Part shown: piece after piece, positions 53,468-64,000 of the stretch
How the letters are laid out: every line of letters begins with the position of its first letter
Numbering within the stretch: position 1 is the first letter of the stretch
Source: Andrena cerasifolii
Taxonomy: Eukaryota > Arthropoda > Insecta > Hymenoptera > Andrenidae
Assembly: GCF_050908995.1 (NCBI RefSeq)
Contig: NC_135119.1
Coordinates: 8,928,001 to 8,992,000 of the forward strand
Direction: 5' to 3'
Length of the DNA: 64,000 nucleotides
The notes under the pieces: generated by a model
Seen by the model: the letters and a program-made list of their open reading frames with translations, nothing else
What the model was told of the DNA's origin: nothing
Databases searched by the model: none
Translations under genes and position numbers: made by a program

Positions 53468-55982
53468 ATGGAGTGTGTTTTGAAAGCTGTACCAGCAGAT
53501 TTAAGAGTAAAAATGGAGGCACTTGTGCATGATTTAAGTTTGGCATTAGAAGAAAGTAGCAACAGTGCGAATGTCAGGCGCAGATGGGGCATCAGGAGAA
53601 GAGCTCGTTCCACAGGCAATATTCGTAAGTGTACGGAAACAAATAAATAGAAGACTATAATTGACCTTTAGAGATTTAGCCGAATATTTTGTAAGCCAAG
53701 TTTTTATGCGAGCACCTTTTAAGGAAAGACCGATATGGATTCAAACACCTGCGTTCTAATAATTTTCTCTACGAAATCAGTTCCAGTCTAGCTCTGCGAG
53801 ACAAACAGAGGATTGTTGCCATGATTGTCTTTGTACAAACCATATTTCCTTGCACAAAGAAGTGAAATTTCATAAATCTATGAAAAGTAATTTTTAAAAC
53901 GCGCAAAATAACAAGAGGATTTTGAAAATAATAATTAAGCAATTACTTTTTATTTCAGCTTCGCTGCACATGAACAAACATTCAGATGATAGTTCGTCTT
54001 CCATTTATGACGTCCATATTCCAAAGAATAACACCGCCTCCAAATATCAGTCCGACAGTGACGACACAAATCAGACGGAACGATTCGCACGTTTTTTTAA
54101 CTTAAACAATGCCAGCAATATCGAAAGCGATTCGGTTAACGAAAATTTCGTGCCTAGAGTAAATCCGAGACGTAAAAGAAAATTCAAGAGGCTAGCTATT
54201 GATTCCGATTCTAATCCCTCCACTTCTCAAACAGTTGCGATTATGACAACACTTGGAGACAAAAAGAGAGTTCTTCGAAGTGACTGTAAAAACAGATATG
54301 GAACAATATGGTAATATTTAGTATCGTAATATATATGTATGCGCGCGTAGTGTACTAGGGTAAACGATGGAGTTATTGACCAGGGTACAGAAGTCGACCA
54401 CTTCAAGTTTCTGCCGCCATAATCTAATGAACATGCGCGTTTCCTCGTCAATAATTCACTTTGATCAGAAACGACAGTTCTACCATTCGTTTCAACCAAA
54501 GATCGTTGATTTCAGTCCAAGCAATAAAAAGAAAGCGAATGAGAAGTCAATGAGACCGCGGCAAAGTGCACGGCATACGTCGTGAAGGGTGCACATGAAA
54601 CTCACCCTGCCCCAAGACAATGTGTCTTTGATTTTGATTATTGACTGATGGATTTAATAATAAACGTGACTTTAAAGTAAAAAATATGCCATTTTCTTTT
54701 ATATTCAGCAAGTGGTCAACAACTGTACGTGGACTGGTCAATAACTACAATTTTGAGTTATGTTCCTTCACAATAGCATAATATCGAAACTACTGATTTC
54801 TCAAAGTTTCTTTGGTGTTATAATCATCTTCGAGACTTCTCTTTCCGCCGGTCATGTCAAAGCTTCATTTGTAAAATTCGAGTTACTTATTCCGTAGCGT
54901 TTACCTAAACTGAAGCTCTTAGGGGGTAAACTACTGTATCGTTTACCCTGACAAACGAATAGAATTTAGGGACTATAAGAAAATTGACTGGTTTTAAAAC
55001 TTCTTACAGTTGCGGCAAACGTAAAAGATCGTGCAGAGAGCGTTCTACAGATTGCGAAATGAGAATGCTAAAACCAAATCGGAACACAAAATCAAAAAAT
55101 CGCATCAAAATGCAGACCGATGATGCTATTGATTGCTCAAGGATATCAAGTTCAAGTATCTCGTCAAGTGATTCAGAAGCTGGACTTATTACAAACGACG
55201 AAGATCGAGAAGGTATTAGATTATTTATTTGAAGTAGTAAATATCGCATTAACCCGATTCGTTTAACTGCAGGAGACGACGAACAGTCGGATTGGATTGG
55301 AGAACCAAGTTGGTGGGACGATAGCGAAAGTACCAACGAAGATAAAGTCAGCACAGATCCGACGTTTCAAATGATAATACACGGAAGTTTCGAGCATACA
55401 ATGGATAAAACCAGGAAGAGTTACAGACAAAGAATTCAAAGAATTCAAGAAGGTCTTAGCGGGAGAGAAATACGCGCCGGTCGCCGTCACGTTGACAATA
55501 AGCCTGGATATTCGATTATCACATCAGCCAATGAAAAAGTGTCTAGATTCTTACAAGATCCTACCCAAAGTGAGCTCAGACTACATCCTATGCGTCAGCC
55601 TGAACGAGAAAAGCTTCGCAGGCTCGCGAACTTATATAGTCTAAGTTTAAAAGGAGATTTAGGTTGTCCAATTTTATACAAAACTCGACATACTACGCAA
55701 GCCATTTGTGTAGATCAAGTACCACTAAAGAGATTTTCAGATTATAAGAGACTAAGGAGAACTCCGCCAAACACGCCAAATCCAGAATCGACGATGCATA
55801 ATCAGGAATATCAAATCACAAGCACAAACTTTGGCTCACAAATCATAAGCCCTGCGTCGAATTTAGATTCAATGCAAGCTGTACCAAAATTGCCCCATTT
55901 GGAATGGGACTCGAATAGTATGGACATTGAAATTCATGGGAAACCAAAATTTCATGACTTCGGTCACTCGAAATCGAGTTAG
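53468..55982 (+). CDS. GPATCH2/GPATCH2L-like protein, four exons
   Basis: The exons are 53468-53624, 53959-54310, 55010-55212 and 55273-55982; phases agree and give 473 residues. Recognisable blocks are MEALVHDLSLALEESS near the N-terminus, an RRRWGIRRRARS basic patch, SSSDSEAGLITNDEDREG joined across a splice site to DDEQSDW (the vertebrate proteins have a very similar TNDEGRQGDDEQSDW), and ANEKVSRFLQDP. No glycine-rich G-patch is visible, as in vertebrate GPATCH2L. The block EKLRRLANLYSLSLK with KTRHTTQ resembles an R3H-type nucleic-acid-binding segment. Nuclear, RNA-related function is inferred from the family. The start is the first in-frame ATG after an acceptor-like site; M16 is an alternative. 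Confidence 0.88.
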
Positions 55983-56019
55983 AGTAAACAAAATCCTGTT
56001 TTGTTAATTCGTTTTCTAA

Positions 56020-56025
56020 AATAAA
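56020..56025 (+). terminator. Polyadenylation signal of the GPATCH2-like gene
   Basis: AATAAA 38 nt after the stop codon, in an AT-rich context. Confidence 0.55.
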
Positions 56026-56741
56026 TTATTTATATGTACGTCCACATGGTTTTGCACACCTCCCTTTTAACATCGAACAGACTTTTAATGCAACCGAGAA
56101 CCAGCAAATGCACTATACAAAAAATGACACACGTTCGCTGTACATTACTTACAATTAGATCCTTTTTCGGATATTATTCCGAAAGGGACCGGTGGCCGAT
56201 CGAGATGAGGTTTGGTGGGAGGGGGGACCGTCGGAAAGTGATTAAAAAAAATCGGTAAGGTGTACCCCTGTATCTTTTGAACGCATTAATTGCCGAAGCT
56301 AGAATTTTATATTTAGGGTCTTCTCACACCCCTCGTAATACCCACCAAGTTTCACCTCGATCGGCCACAGGTCGGAAGTACCGCTCCTTTTTCAATGTGA
56401 CAAGACCTTTAAATATACAAATGATTAAAACCGTTTAATTAAACTGGATATACATATATACCTTTACTACCATTTTATTTTAATCACTTCCGCTTTAGTT
56501 GGTATTTGCTGCTTATTTAACATTCTTTACGTAAACCGTATACAGTAAAATTTGTTGCAGATATTACACATAACATAAATGATATTGATGTTACAAACTC
56601 TGAATGAACATCTTTCTTATCATTCTGTCGATTTCAATTACACATTCATTTCAGTCATCCTCAAAGGGCAAGGATATAGCTACGTTGCGAGAGAATATTC
56701 GGTTGGCAATGCTTGCTGCTGTAGTGTCTTTGAGAAATTAA

Positions 56742-56747
56742 TTTATT
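56742..56747 (-). terminator. Polyadenylation signal of timm9
   Basis: TTTATT reads AATAAA on the minus strand, 28 nt beyond the timm9 stop codon. Confidence 0.5.
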
Positions 56748-56774
56748 TAAACATCACTTACATAACGCTCGAAA

Positions 56775-57243
56775 TTATCTACCTTCGCCTAATTTTGTGT
56801 TAACTGCCAGTGCATTTTCATTGGCAATCATCTGAAATTCTTGAAACCGTTGAGATACCCTTTGGTTCATCTTCAGATACTTTTCCATGCAATTTAAGGC
56901 ACACTTCTCCTCCTTTGCCTTAATATCCCGTGCGGTAAAATCATTTATGCAGTCAATAAAGCAAATCTCTGACAATTTATTATAGGACGTCAGGAAGTCT
57001 CGAAACTGGAGTAGAAAAATTTCCATCATTTCAAGCTTCTGCTTTCTTTTGATTCATTTCGATTAGCATGACTTAAAATTTAACAACCCATTATGTTTCA
57101 CACTCGTAAATAGGCAGATACATGCTTCGTTTATACATTCTCGTACGATCATTTTTTTAAAATAATTAATGTATGAAAGCGCTGCAAATACATACGGCTT
57201 TAATCTGTTCCCCATCCACATTTGTAGGAACCTGCATTGCCAT
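56775..57243 (-). CDS. timm9: Mitochondrial import chaperone Tim9, two exons
   Basis: The minus-strand exons are 57243-57196 and 57005-56775, joined in phase 0 (donor GCC|GTATGT, acceptor CTCCAG), giving 92 residues; human TIM9 has 89. The first exon gives MAMQVPTNVDGEQIKA, and the second continues FRDFLTSYNKLSEICF. The twin CX3C motifs of the small Tim family are CFIDC and CALNC, and KYLKMNQRVSQRFQEFQ matches the family. Tim9 pairs with Tim10 as a hexamer in the intermembrane space and escorts hydrophobic precursors to the inner and outer membranes. Reading the second exon without splicing would give a spurious start (MMEIFLLQ). Confidence 0.95.
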
Positions 57244-57358
57244 TACAATAAACGGTTTACTTTCTAGCGAAAAGCTTTATATTCACGCACCAACTATTTA
57301 ATTACTGTTACACCTTCAAGTCGAATAGAACTCTGATGCGAAGAGTTTTGAGGTTAGG
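57244..57358. promoter_or_regulatory. Possible bidirectional promoter 5' of timm9
   Basis: Only 115 bp separates the timm9 start codon from a plus-strand ATG (57359) whose frame reaches a good donor (TCT|GTAAGA at about 57416). If that exon is real, the two transcripts diverge from here. No core motif could be assigned. Confidence 0.3.
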
Positions 57359-57416
57359 ATGTACCTACTTTTATACAGCACGTGCGCGCTGTGCACGCTT
57401 GGACTTTGCATCTCTG
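57359..57416 (+). CDS. Candidate first coding exon of an unidentified gene
   Basis: The frame starts MYLLLYSTCALCTLGLCIS and reaches a consensus donor (GTAAGA). The unspliced frame continues to 57565. It is hydrophobic, so it could be a signal peptide or membrane segment. No downstream exon joins it in phase convincingly (59219 needs a different phase), so it may belong to another transcript or be chance. Confidence 0.25.
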
Positions 57417-57565
57417 TAAGAAACGAGTTTTCGAAATTCACGAAAGATTCATTAATAAAATGTGATAAGCTGTTCAAATCTTTCGATCCTAAAACTATTA
57501 AAATACTCGAGGTGCAAATGCCTTTATTTTATACTTGTGCGTTCAATAATCCTACTTACTGTTAA

Positions 57566-59218
57566 TTCTATAGAAATCATATATTTTTTAAATTCTAGCT
57601 GTTAAGACTGAATACATACAGGTATACAACATAACATATCGTAGTTCTTCATAAGACTTGAGTACAATAATAATATTTATTCAATATCTCGATAATTCAC
57701 GCACTGATATTTATTCGAAACGGTTATGTTTGAAATAATAAAAGCATACCTCGATAAGGCAGTGTGCAAATATCATTGAACAAATTATCAAGATTAGAAG
57801 CTACCTATGCGTTTATACAATAGTTACAACAGGGGAGCTGTGAGTGAAACTGCATAAGGGACAAAGGTAGTAGAAAACCAGCAGATGTTTCGTGGCGGTA
57901 GTTGATCGCAGTATACCAACCACAGTCGGCCGCGTCTTTATTTCGGGTACGTTTGGAGCGTCTATTTCTTTTATTTGTAAGGTAGCATTGAAAACGTTCT
58001 CGTCGTTATAGTTTAATAGATCATTTGTATTACACTCTAAACGTCATTAAGTCGCAATCTGTAAGCGTGTCACATAAGTTTATTTACATACAAACATACT
58101 CTCTATTAAATATGTACTAACCTTTCACACATACATAGTATTTACGTTGTGCGTACGCACGCAAATTCGCGTATGCGCGCGCACATATCGTACAATTCTT
58201 TGATCTTACTAATAATACATATAATGGAAATAAATTTTGAACATAAAGTAACAATAGATTTCATTTTACCGAGGAAAAAGATTTTGACTTTCTTTTTTAA
58301 ATAAGATTTTTCAATGAAACTTGCACAACTTGGTACATACGGAATTGATACGAGGTCTCGTACGTTATAAGATAGTTCTTGTGCGACTATATCACCTTAT
58401 GCCCCTTTTTGTGCGAAACTACAAGGCTTTAGGTTGGTCACGGTAACGGAGCAAGAACAGGTGACAAACGAGGGTTCGTAAAAACGACAGAAACTTCAGA
58501 TACATACATACGTTGCATTATGCGAGCGCCCATCGACGTTTTAACGTATATTTTGCACTTTGCAGTGCCGTTTGTGTAGAATAAAGGTCCCTGCACACAT
58601 ATATCAGTTCGGTGCCAGTGGTACGTAAGAACAGATCCTCTATCGTCTCTTTCGCTTACCACTGGCGCGGAACTGATATGTGTGCAGAGACCTTTAACGG
58701 ATCGACGTTTTTTATTCGCGTTGTGTTGGTATAGACACTACAAACCATAAACGCACAGAACTTCGCGCTGTGCTAAATTTCAGTTGTACGTATTCTACGA
58801 AACTCCGAGATGTTACCCACAAAATTCTTCTCTGTCTTATTGGTAGTAAATCATAATGGTTTATTTACACTAATGCTCTTGTGTTTACTTAAGTTCTTAA
58901 CAACGATGCTACACGCATCGCCATTCAACCGATAGAAATCCAAGTAAGCGAATCATCTCGCGAATTGTAATTGTCATTTGCAATTTTAATTATTTCCAAG
59001 AAAATTATTACCTACCTACTATGCCATCATATGTAACTTATTGCAGCAACGAATGCTGTTTTGCATAGATGGCGTGCTCTTTCAATTTTTCAGTACATCC
59101 CTCCTATTTGATACTTCACTCGACTATTTACACATTCTTTAATAAACATTTATGATTTCCCCGCCCAATAGCCGGAAGTTTCGCACGAAGTTGTATTATT
59201 TTAATTCTGTGTTTCCAG
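57566..59218. other. AT-rich stretch without a recognised gene
   Basis: No coding exon could be supported. The palindrome at 58582-58696 is listed separately. Short GCGTACGCACGC-like alternating tracts occur near 58150-58180. Confidence 0.45.
58582..58696. repeat. 115-bp palindromic element
   Basis: TAAAGGTCCCTGCACACATA at the left is mirrored by TATGTGTGCAGAGACCTTTA at the right. The arms extend about 45 bp, through CAGTGGTA and TACCACTG. A MITE-like hairpin; no clear target duplication. Confidence 0.75.
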
Positions 59219-61626
59219 ACAATCGGACGAGGGTAAACGAGAAGTGATTCCGATCGCCGAACTGCTTCTGAAAATGCCACGCAGTAGAACAAATTCAATA
59301 CCGTATAAAGGATCACGTTCGGTAAAGTCACAGCAGCCATCCGCGAAAACGAGTATGAAAAATAAAACTCCCTTCGCTCTCAAGGGAAATGGTGGGAATA
59401 ATCCGGCGGTAAAAGGACAGCATGCGTTAAATGCTTTCTCGCAGAATAAAACTATTACGAGAAAAAGAGTTGAATCCAAAGATCACTGCGCGTCTACAGT
59501 GAACAAGTGTTGCGACGATATGGATCGTGACGATCGAATCACAGTGTTGCGCAAAGAAATAGAAGATTGGAGAATTAATGAAATATTAACAGCCAGATCC
59601 GAAGGGAGGCTTACTGGAACGCCTAGTGAACAGCGTAGTTGTAGTTACGGTACGTGATATTTCGCTTATACGATCCGAGTTGTATCTTTAAGGGGAGGTT
59701 CTGGTCTAAATGTCGATTTTTCTTTTATTTCATTTTTCGAATGTTCAACCTTTTAGGAATACGTGTTTCAAAGGATTTGTTGAAATTCGTAAAATTCCCC
59801 AAGTTATAGGAATTTGAGTAGCGGCAAATGCGTGGGCAACAACCGTCCACTCCGGCGCTCACGTAAAACTTTAAACGTGTTTTTCTCGAAACAGTGTTCT
59901 CAAAACGGTGGGACCTGTATCTTCAAAAGTTATTATCCGATTCGACTGAAACTTGTTTTATTTTGAAGATTATTCTTTTGGCTAGGGGGGGAACTAAAAA
60001 AAATTACAAAAAGTTGAAAATTTATAATTTTCAAAGGCGTTGAAAGGACGAAAAATACAGGGAAAAGTGATTTCAAACGTGAAGTGTCGTTATTTTCTAA
60101 AAAAAATGTAATTTTTGTAATTTTTTTAGCCCCCCCCCCTAGAAAAAAGAATAATCTTCAAAATAAAAAAGGTTTCAGTCGAATCGGATAATAACTTTTA
60201 GAGATACAGGTCCCACCGATTTGGATCAATTTTTTGACGCCTTAACTTTAACGACTCCCCAGGGCTGTTTGCACTGATTAATTATAAAACAAAAAATATA
60301 TTTCTATAACATAAGACATCCTTAATACAATGCAACAAGTCCCATTAAATTATATATAGTAGTTTTCCTTTAATTAATTCCTAAATATCACCTATTTTTT
60401 GGGGCTCTAAACCAGAACCTCCCCTTAATTGGCTGCTCTTCCGAATGGCCCCAGTGGCCGATCGTCACGAGGTTTGAGGGGGAGGGTGGGGAGGCTGTGT
60501 GGACCCTAAATCTAAGATCGTCGCTTCGGGAATTTTTTACTTTCCGAGATATTAGTAAAAAACTTTTAGTATTTTTGTTGACTTATTCCGACACAACGCA
60601 TTCCACTTTCCAACTTGTTCCGGGTATTAGTATTGGTTGGGGCTAGAGCAGTGCAGGAGGCGCATAAAGCATGGTAGCGAACCGATGTGAGTTTGGAGAT
60701 TTGAACCAGAAACTTGCGGATAAGATCCATCCTATTATGCAGGTTACAATACCGGGGATCTACCTACTACTCTAAGGATATATTCTCTAGGGGGTGATTC
60801 TTCAGGCTAAAATGAGACAAAAATATAGAATACAATTTTTACTACTGCGCTTTGTTTTCGAGAATATTGGCTTTGAATTTCAGCTAAATACGAGTGCCTT
60901 TTAGGCGCCTGATGGGGCACGCGTCCAACTGTCCATAAAACAAATTGGATGAGGGGGGGCAGGATGGATCCCCGTTAGGGATACCTGTACGCAGTTAAAA
61001 AATAATAATTTGTAAAAAAAAGTTAACAATAATTTTTTATTAATATTTCTCTGTGTTTAAAGATCATTCTTCACTTTCGGTGTTAGGGAAAATAGATGGA
61101 TATGTTATTTGAGAACGGAAGTCGATGCTATTATTGTCGATATAAAAATAAAAAGATTATGGGTAAAGACTGCCTACCTTTACTACCTTTTCCAATTTCT
61201 TTCGTCCAACAATTTGCTGCCCTAGGCTTCAGCCTACTTTAGTCTAGCATGCAGCACCTAATTATGGAAAAATGTGAATTTATCGGATTTTGGTATTTAG
61301 CTACTTTGGTACTTCCACTACAATTTTAGGTACACTAGGGTGATTTAAGCTTTGATAATTTTTTTTTGTAAATAAAATATATAAATTCATAAATTCGGTA
61401 ATACTTAATGTATGGAAAGGAGTACAATGACAGCCATAAATTACGTCAGTATGCGATTCGAGTCTCAATGTAAAATATGGATCATTCTTTTTGTTGCATT
61501 CATGATTAATTATAAGTTTACGTTTCCGTCATTTGCAGTTGCTTCTGGAGAAACCACGAAAAGACAACCAACCCCCAACAACCCTTCCACCTCGTATAGA
61601 TCGTGCGTCGATCTCTCAGCGACAAC
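59219..61626 (+). CDS. Two candidate internal exons of an unidentified gene
   Basis: Exon 59219-59649 (acceptor TTTCCAG, donor G|GTACGTG) reads QSDEGKREVIPIAELLLKMP and continues with a basic, serine/asparagine-rich stretch, then ITVLRKEIEDWRINEILTA, which looks helical. It ends in phase 1. The next exon, 61539-61626 (acceptor TTTGCAG, donor GTAAGT), stays open in that phase and ends in phase 2. The start is upstream and the rest probably lies beyond the window. No family is recognised. The intron between them holds a family 2 TTAA element and a family A copy. Another frame of the second exon (KPRKDNQPPTTLPPRIDRAS) also looks coding, so the join is uncertain. Confidence 0.4.
59688..60428. mobile_element. 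TTAA-type element, family 2, full copy
   Basis: The ends TTAAGGGGAGGTTCTGGT and ACCAGAACCTCCCCTTAA are inverted repeats bounded by TTAA (59688-59691 and 60425-60428), 741 bp. Inner blocks CGGTGGGACCTGTATCTTCA and CAGGTCCCACCG are mirrored, as are CTAGGGGGGGAAC and AGCCCCCCCCCTAG. It is non-coding. The truncated copy at 22770-23295 is the same family. Confidence 0.88.
60530..60735. repeat. Fold-back family A, copy 3 (one arm)
   Basis: Matches the left arm of the copy at 36250-36835: CCACTTTCCAACTTG, then CGGGTATTAGTATTGGTTGG, then AAAGCATGGTAGCGAACCGA. Only one arm and the beginning of the central hairpin are present. Confidence 0.7.
60736..61538. other. AT-rich stretch without a recognised gene
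   Basis: Low-complexity and AT-rich. It ends with the pyrimidine-rich tract and TTTGCAG acceptor of the candidate exon at 61539. No repeat family was recognised. Confidence 0.45.
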
Positions 61627-63407
61627 GTAAGTACATTGTTATTTTTATAAGTCATTTCCATGTGTGTCGATTTTGACCGAGAAATTTTTTAAGTTGCGTT
61701 AAAACTGTTAAATCTATTTCGTCATCGGTAAACTGCATTGCGCGAAATAATACGTTTCTGGAACTGAAATTATGAATTCAAATCTCGATATTGGAGAAAC
61801 AGAATTCCTTATATTGTTATATATCTGCCAATAACAGAACACGTAAATAACTTTTCTGGTTTGGTAAATGCGATCGTATATATTCTACCTATAATTTTAA
61901 CTGCTTTTGGTCTTTGTTCCTTCATGGGACCATTTTCTAAAAAATTTCATGACTATCGGAATGATTAAAATATTTTCTTTTTTATTGAAATTTTTTTTTA
62001 AAAAAAGTGATATCTAATCCTTGAATGCAAGTGATCTACGTCTCTTTGTTCGTCAAATATTATGCATAAAGGCATCAATCGCTAAATACATACGTAGGTA
62101 CGTATAACCTTGCTGTGAGATTGCGCGATAAGAAAAAAGTAGATAAGAGCAATTGTGAAGACGAAAATACACGAGACAATAAAATAGTTTGAAGTGACTA
62201 ACAACAACTCGCCTTATCTCACTGCAATATTTGACGAACAAAATGAGCATGTCGTTCACCCTCCTAGAATATGAAAATAAATATTATTCCGATATGGTTC
62301 ATCTGGAACGTAACTGGAAACTAATATTAACTGATATAATTTCCCTAATTCTCTGGGTACAATATAACCCAAACTTCTACCATCCCCTTTTTTGTTCATT
62401 CAACCTACATTGTACGTAAATACTCGTTCAAGTATTTACGAAGCAGCAAAGTGTTTCTGGTGGAATAAACATCTTTTATGTGACATGTGCTTCGTGTGAT
62501 AGTGCGACAATAACGGGATTACGGTAAGTAGACACCACAATTGTCGAAAAACTAGTATTCTCTTCGCAATAATGGATCATCGAGTATCCGCGACAGCGTT
62601 CGGGTGCACGCACGTATTCTTTACATACGTACGGTAAAACGTGACCGAGTCAATTGCCATGCGTCGAAGACCGAAGAAAGAGGCTCGCGACTATCTTACG
62701 TAAGTAACTGTAAATGAAGAACGATGGGAGAAACACGGCTGTGTGTCTTCGCGGCGCATGTACACACGCGTGAAAGCAACTACGTCATTCTGGAATTTTC
62801 GAAAGTTTCGTCTAACCGGTTCCCTGGCTGCAGACAGTAAGACCCCTTTAAGCCTGCTGGTAGTCGCATCTAGATGAACTCCGCGGGCCATTCAGCAATG
62901 CAATTAGGCTGTACATTTCACGGGCAGATTTTGCGCTGCGCATTTCGGCCCGCCACGCGTATCCATCGTACCATGACAGCAGCATCGAACGATAAAGGCG
63001 TGTAGTGATAAACCATTTGCAACGGAGATGTGCGAAACATTACAATATGAAAACGGTACGCGATATTCCGACACGCTGCCGTCCAGGCCCATATCATCAG
63101 TTACGTACGATAGGCAGTGTCTAAATTTGAAAAAAAAAAAAATGTGCAAGGTAGGCCACGTAAATTGTTATATGCAAGTTATTTTCTCGAAGGATCTTGT
63201 TTTTGTATTTTAGGTAGCAAATATTGATTTACCCCTGCTATACGCATCGCTTCGCGGGGACCCCTTGTTTTTAAATGGAATGCGATTAGAAATTCTTATT
63301 TTCAAATACTTGTATTGAAAATCATTAGGGGTTATGGGAGTCTAACGGGAAATATCGGTCGATAAAAAAATCCATGGAGCAGTGAGACACATCGAAACAA
63401 CTACTTA
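61627..63407. other. Spacer or intron without a recognised gene
   Basis: AT-rich to about 62500, then CpG-richer from about 62560 to 63000. A short ATG frame at 62658 (MRRRPKKEARDYL) ends at a donor-like TAC|GTAAGT near 62700 and could be a first exon, but nothing else supports it. No other feature was seen. Confidence 0.4.
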
Positions 63408-63975
63408 CACTGCGTTCCACATTAGAGCATACCTGTTTCGCGCAGGCGCGACCCTCGGGAGGCGTTGCTACGCCCCACTCCCCACTTAACCGCTTACGTT
63501 TTTCTCCGTCGCACGGCCCTCTGCTGTCGTTCGCAAAAATGTTGACGAGCAGAAACTTGGTGGTCCGATCGAGTGTATCCTCCTAGGCCCACGGTTCTCT
63601 GACGCAGTGGTAGAGGTAAGGCACACGTATTGTCGCTATTGGCCGACGCGTCATGTCACGAATCGGTCAGCAACACCGCGTGACGAAGAGAGCGAGGGAG
63701 TTCCGCGGCGGAGAGTGGGGCGGCGCGAGCGAGGTAGCCCCCTTGCCCCGCTCAGCATCCGGCCGCCAACATTTTTGCAAACCACAGTACTCTCTCTGTT
63801 AACTTTTCGTGCGGGACGTTGTTTACGTTGACAACGGTCAGGTCCCGCGTTTGGGGTTCCTTGGAAACCACCGCGACCAATCACGCGCGGTTCAAACCGT
63901 GGGTAATAGTGGGAGCTGCGCAGATTGGTCGCAAATCGGTAGGGGCGTCGGTACGCTCTTATTTGGAATGCAGTG
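63408..63975. mobile_element. TA-flanked inverted-repeat element with GC-rich interior
   Basis: CACTGCGTTCCACATTAGAGC-like left end and its mirror GCTCTTATTTGGAATGCAGTG-like right end are inverted with few mismatches, bounded by TA at 63406-63407 and 63976-63977, as expected for Tc1/mariner-type insertion. The interior is GC-rich and has mirrored words (GCAAAAATGTTG, CAACATTTTTGC). Open frames inside are not supported as genes. Confidence 0.55.
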
Positions 63976-64000
63976 TAGAATTGAAGATCATTTCATTAGA

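Larger units (their letters stand above)
55983..56774. other. Spacer between the convergent GPATCH2-like and timm9 genes
   Basis: AATAAA at 56020-56025 suits the GPATCH2-like transcript. 56180-56400 contains an inverted pair (CCGGTGGCCGATCGAGATGA against TCACCTCGATCGGCCAC), a repeat fragment related to about 60445-60530. Nothing else was seen. Confidence 0.5.

Noticed and set aside
62658..62700. Possible short first exon (MRRRPKKEARDYL) with donor-like GTAAGT
   Set aside because: No downstream exon in phase and no recognised protein; too short to call.

Overview
This window is eukaryotic, and most likely from an insect. Genes are split by GT-AG introns, spacers are AT-rich, CpG-rich islands sit near gene starts, and MITE-like inverted repeats are dense. 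The proteins read like insect orthologues. A hymenopteran (ant, bee or wasp) is my best guess; it is an inference, not something a single motif proves. No bacterial, viral or organellar segment was seen.

Layout, left to right. (1) ypel5 (minus, 2 exons, 939-1907) is complete. (2) 2.0-3.2 kb is a cluster of short repeats. (3) ptges2 (plus, 5 exons, 3488-6128) is complete and carries two TTAA-flanked MITEs in its second intron. (4) A C2H2 zinc-finger gene (plus, about 8055-9779) has its open reading frame in one exon. (5) setd3 (minus, 7 exons, 11635-37828) has one intron of about 23.4 kb. That intron holds nested DNA transposon remnants and a complete gene on the opposite strand (22112-33499) for a large single-pass membrane protein that I do not recognise. 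(6) A 10-exon minus-strand gene (40567-50456) encodes a 1203-residue protein with MBD, PHD-type zinc finger, F-box and leucine-rich repeats. (7) 51.2-52.6 kb is a transposon cluster. (8) A GPATCH2/GPATCH2L-like gene (plus, 4 exons, 53468-55982). (9) timm9 (minus, 2 exons, 56775-57243). (10) The right end holds candidate exons of an unidentified plus-strand gene (59219-61626) among further repeats.

Exon joins for ypel5, ptges2, setd3, the MBD-F-box gene, the GPATCH2-like gene and timm9 were derived by hand from GT/AG sites. In each, all intron phases add up to one open frame of about the family's expected length. I regard these models as strong, although untranslated regions are not resolved.

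The genes do not form a pathway. Two encode mitochondrial proteins (timm9, ptges2). Two relate to protein or chromatin modification (setd3 methylates actin; the MBD-PHD-F-box protein should couple DNA reading to ubiquitin ligation). The most striking structure is layered transposon history: hAT-type elements with intact 8-bp target duplications, TTAA-type elements inserted into one another, and long fold-back repeats inside transcribed introns.
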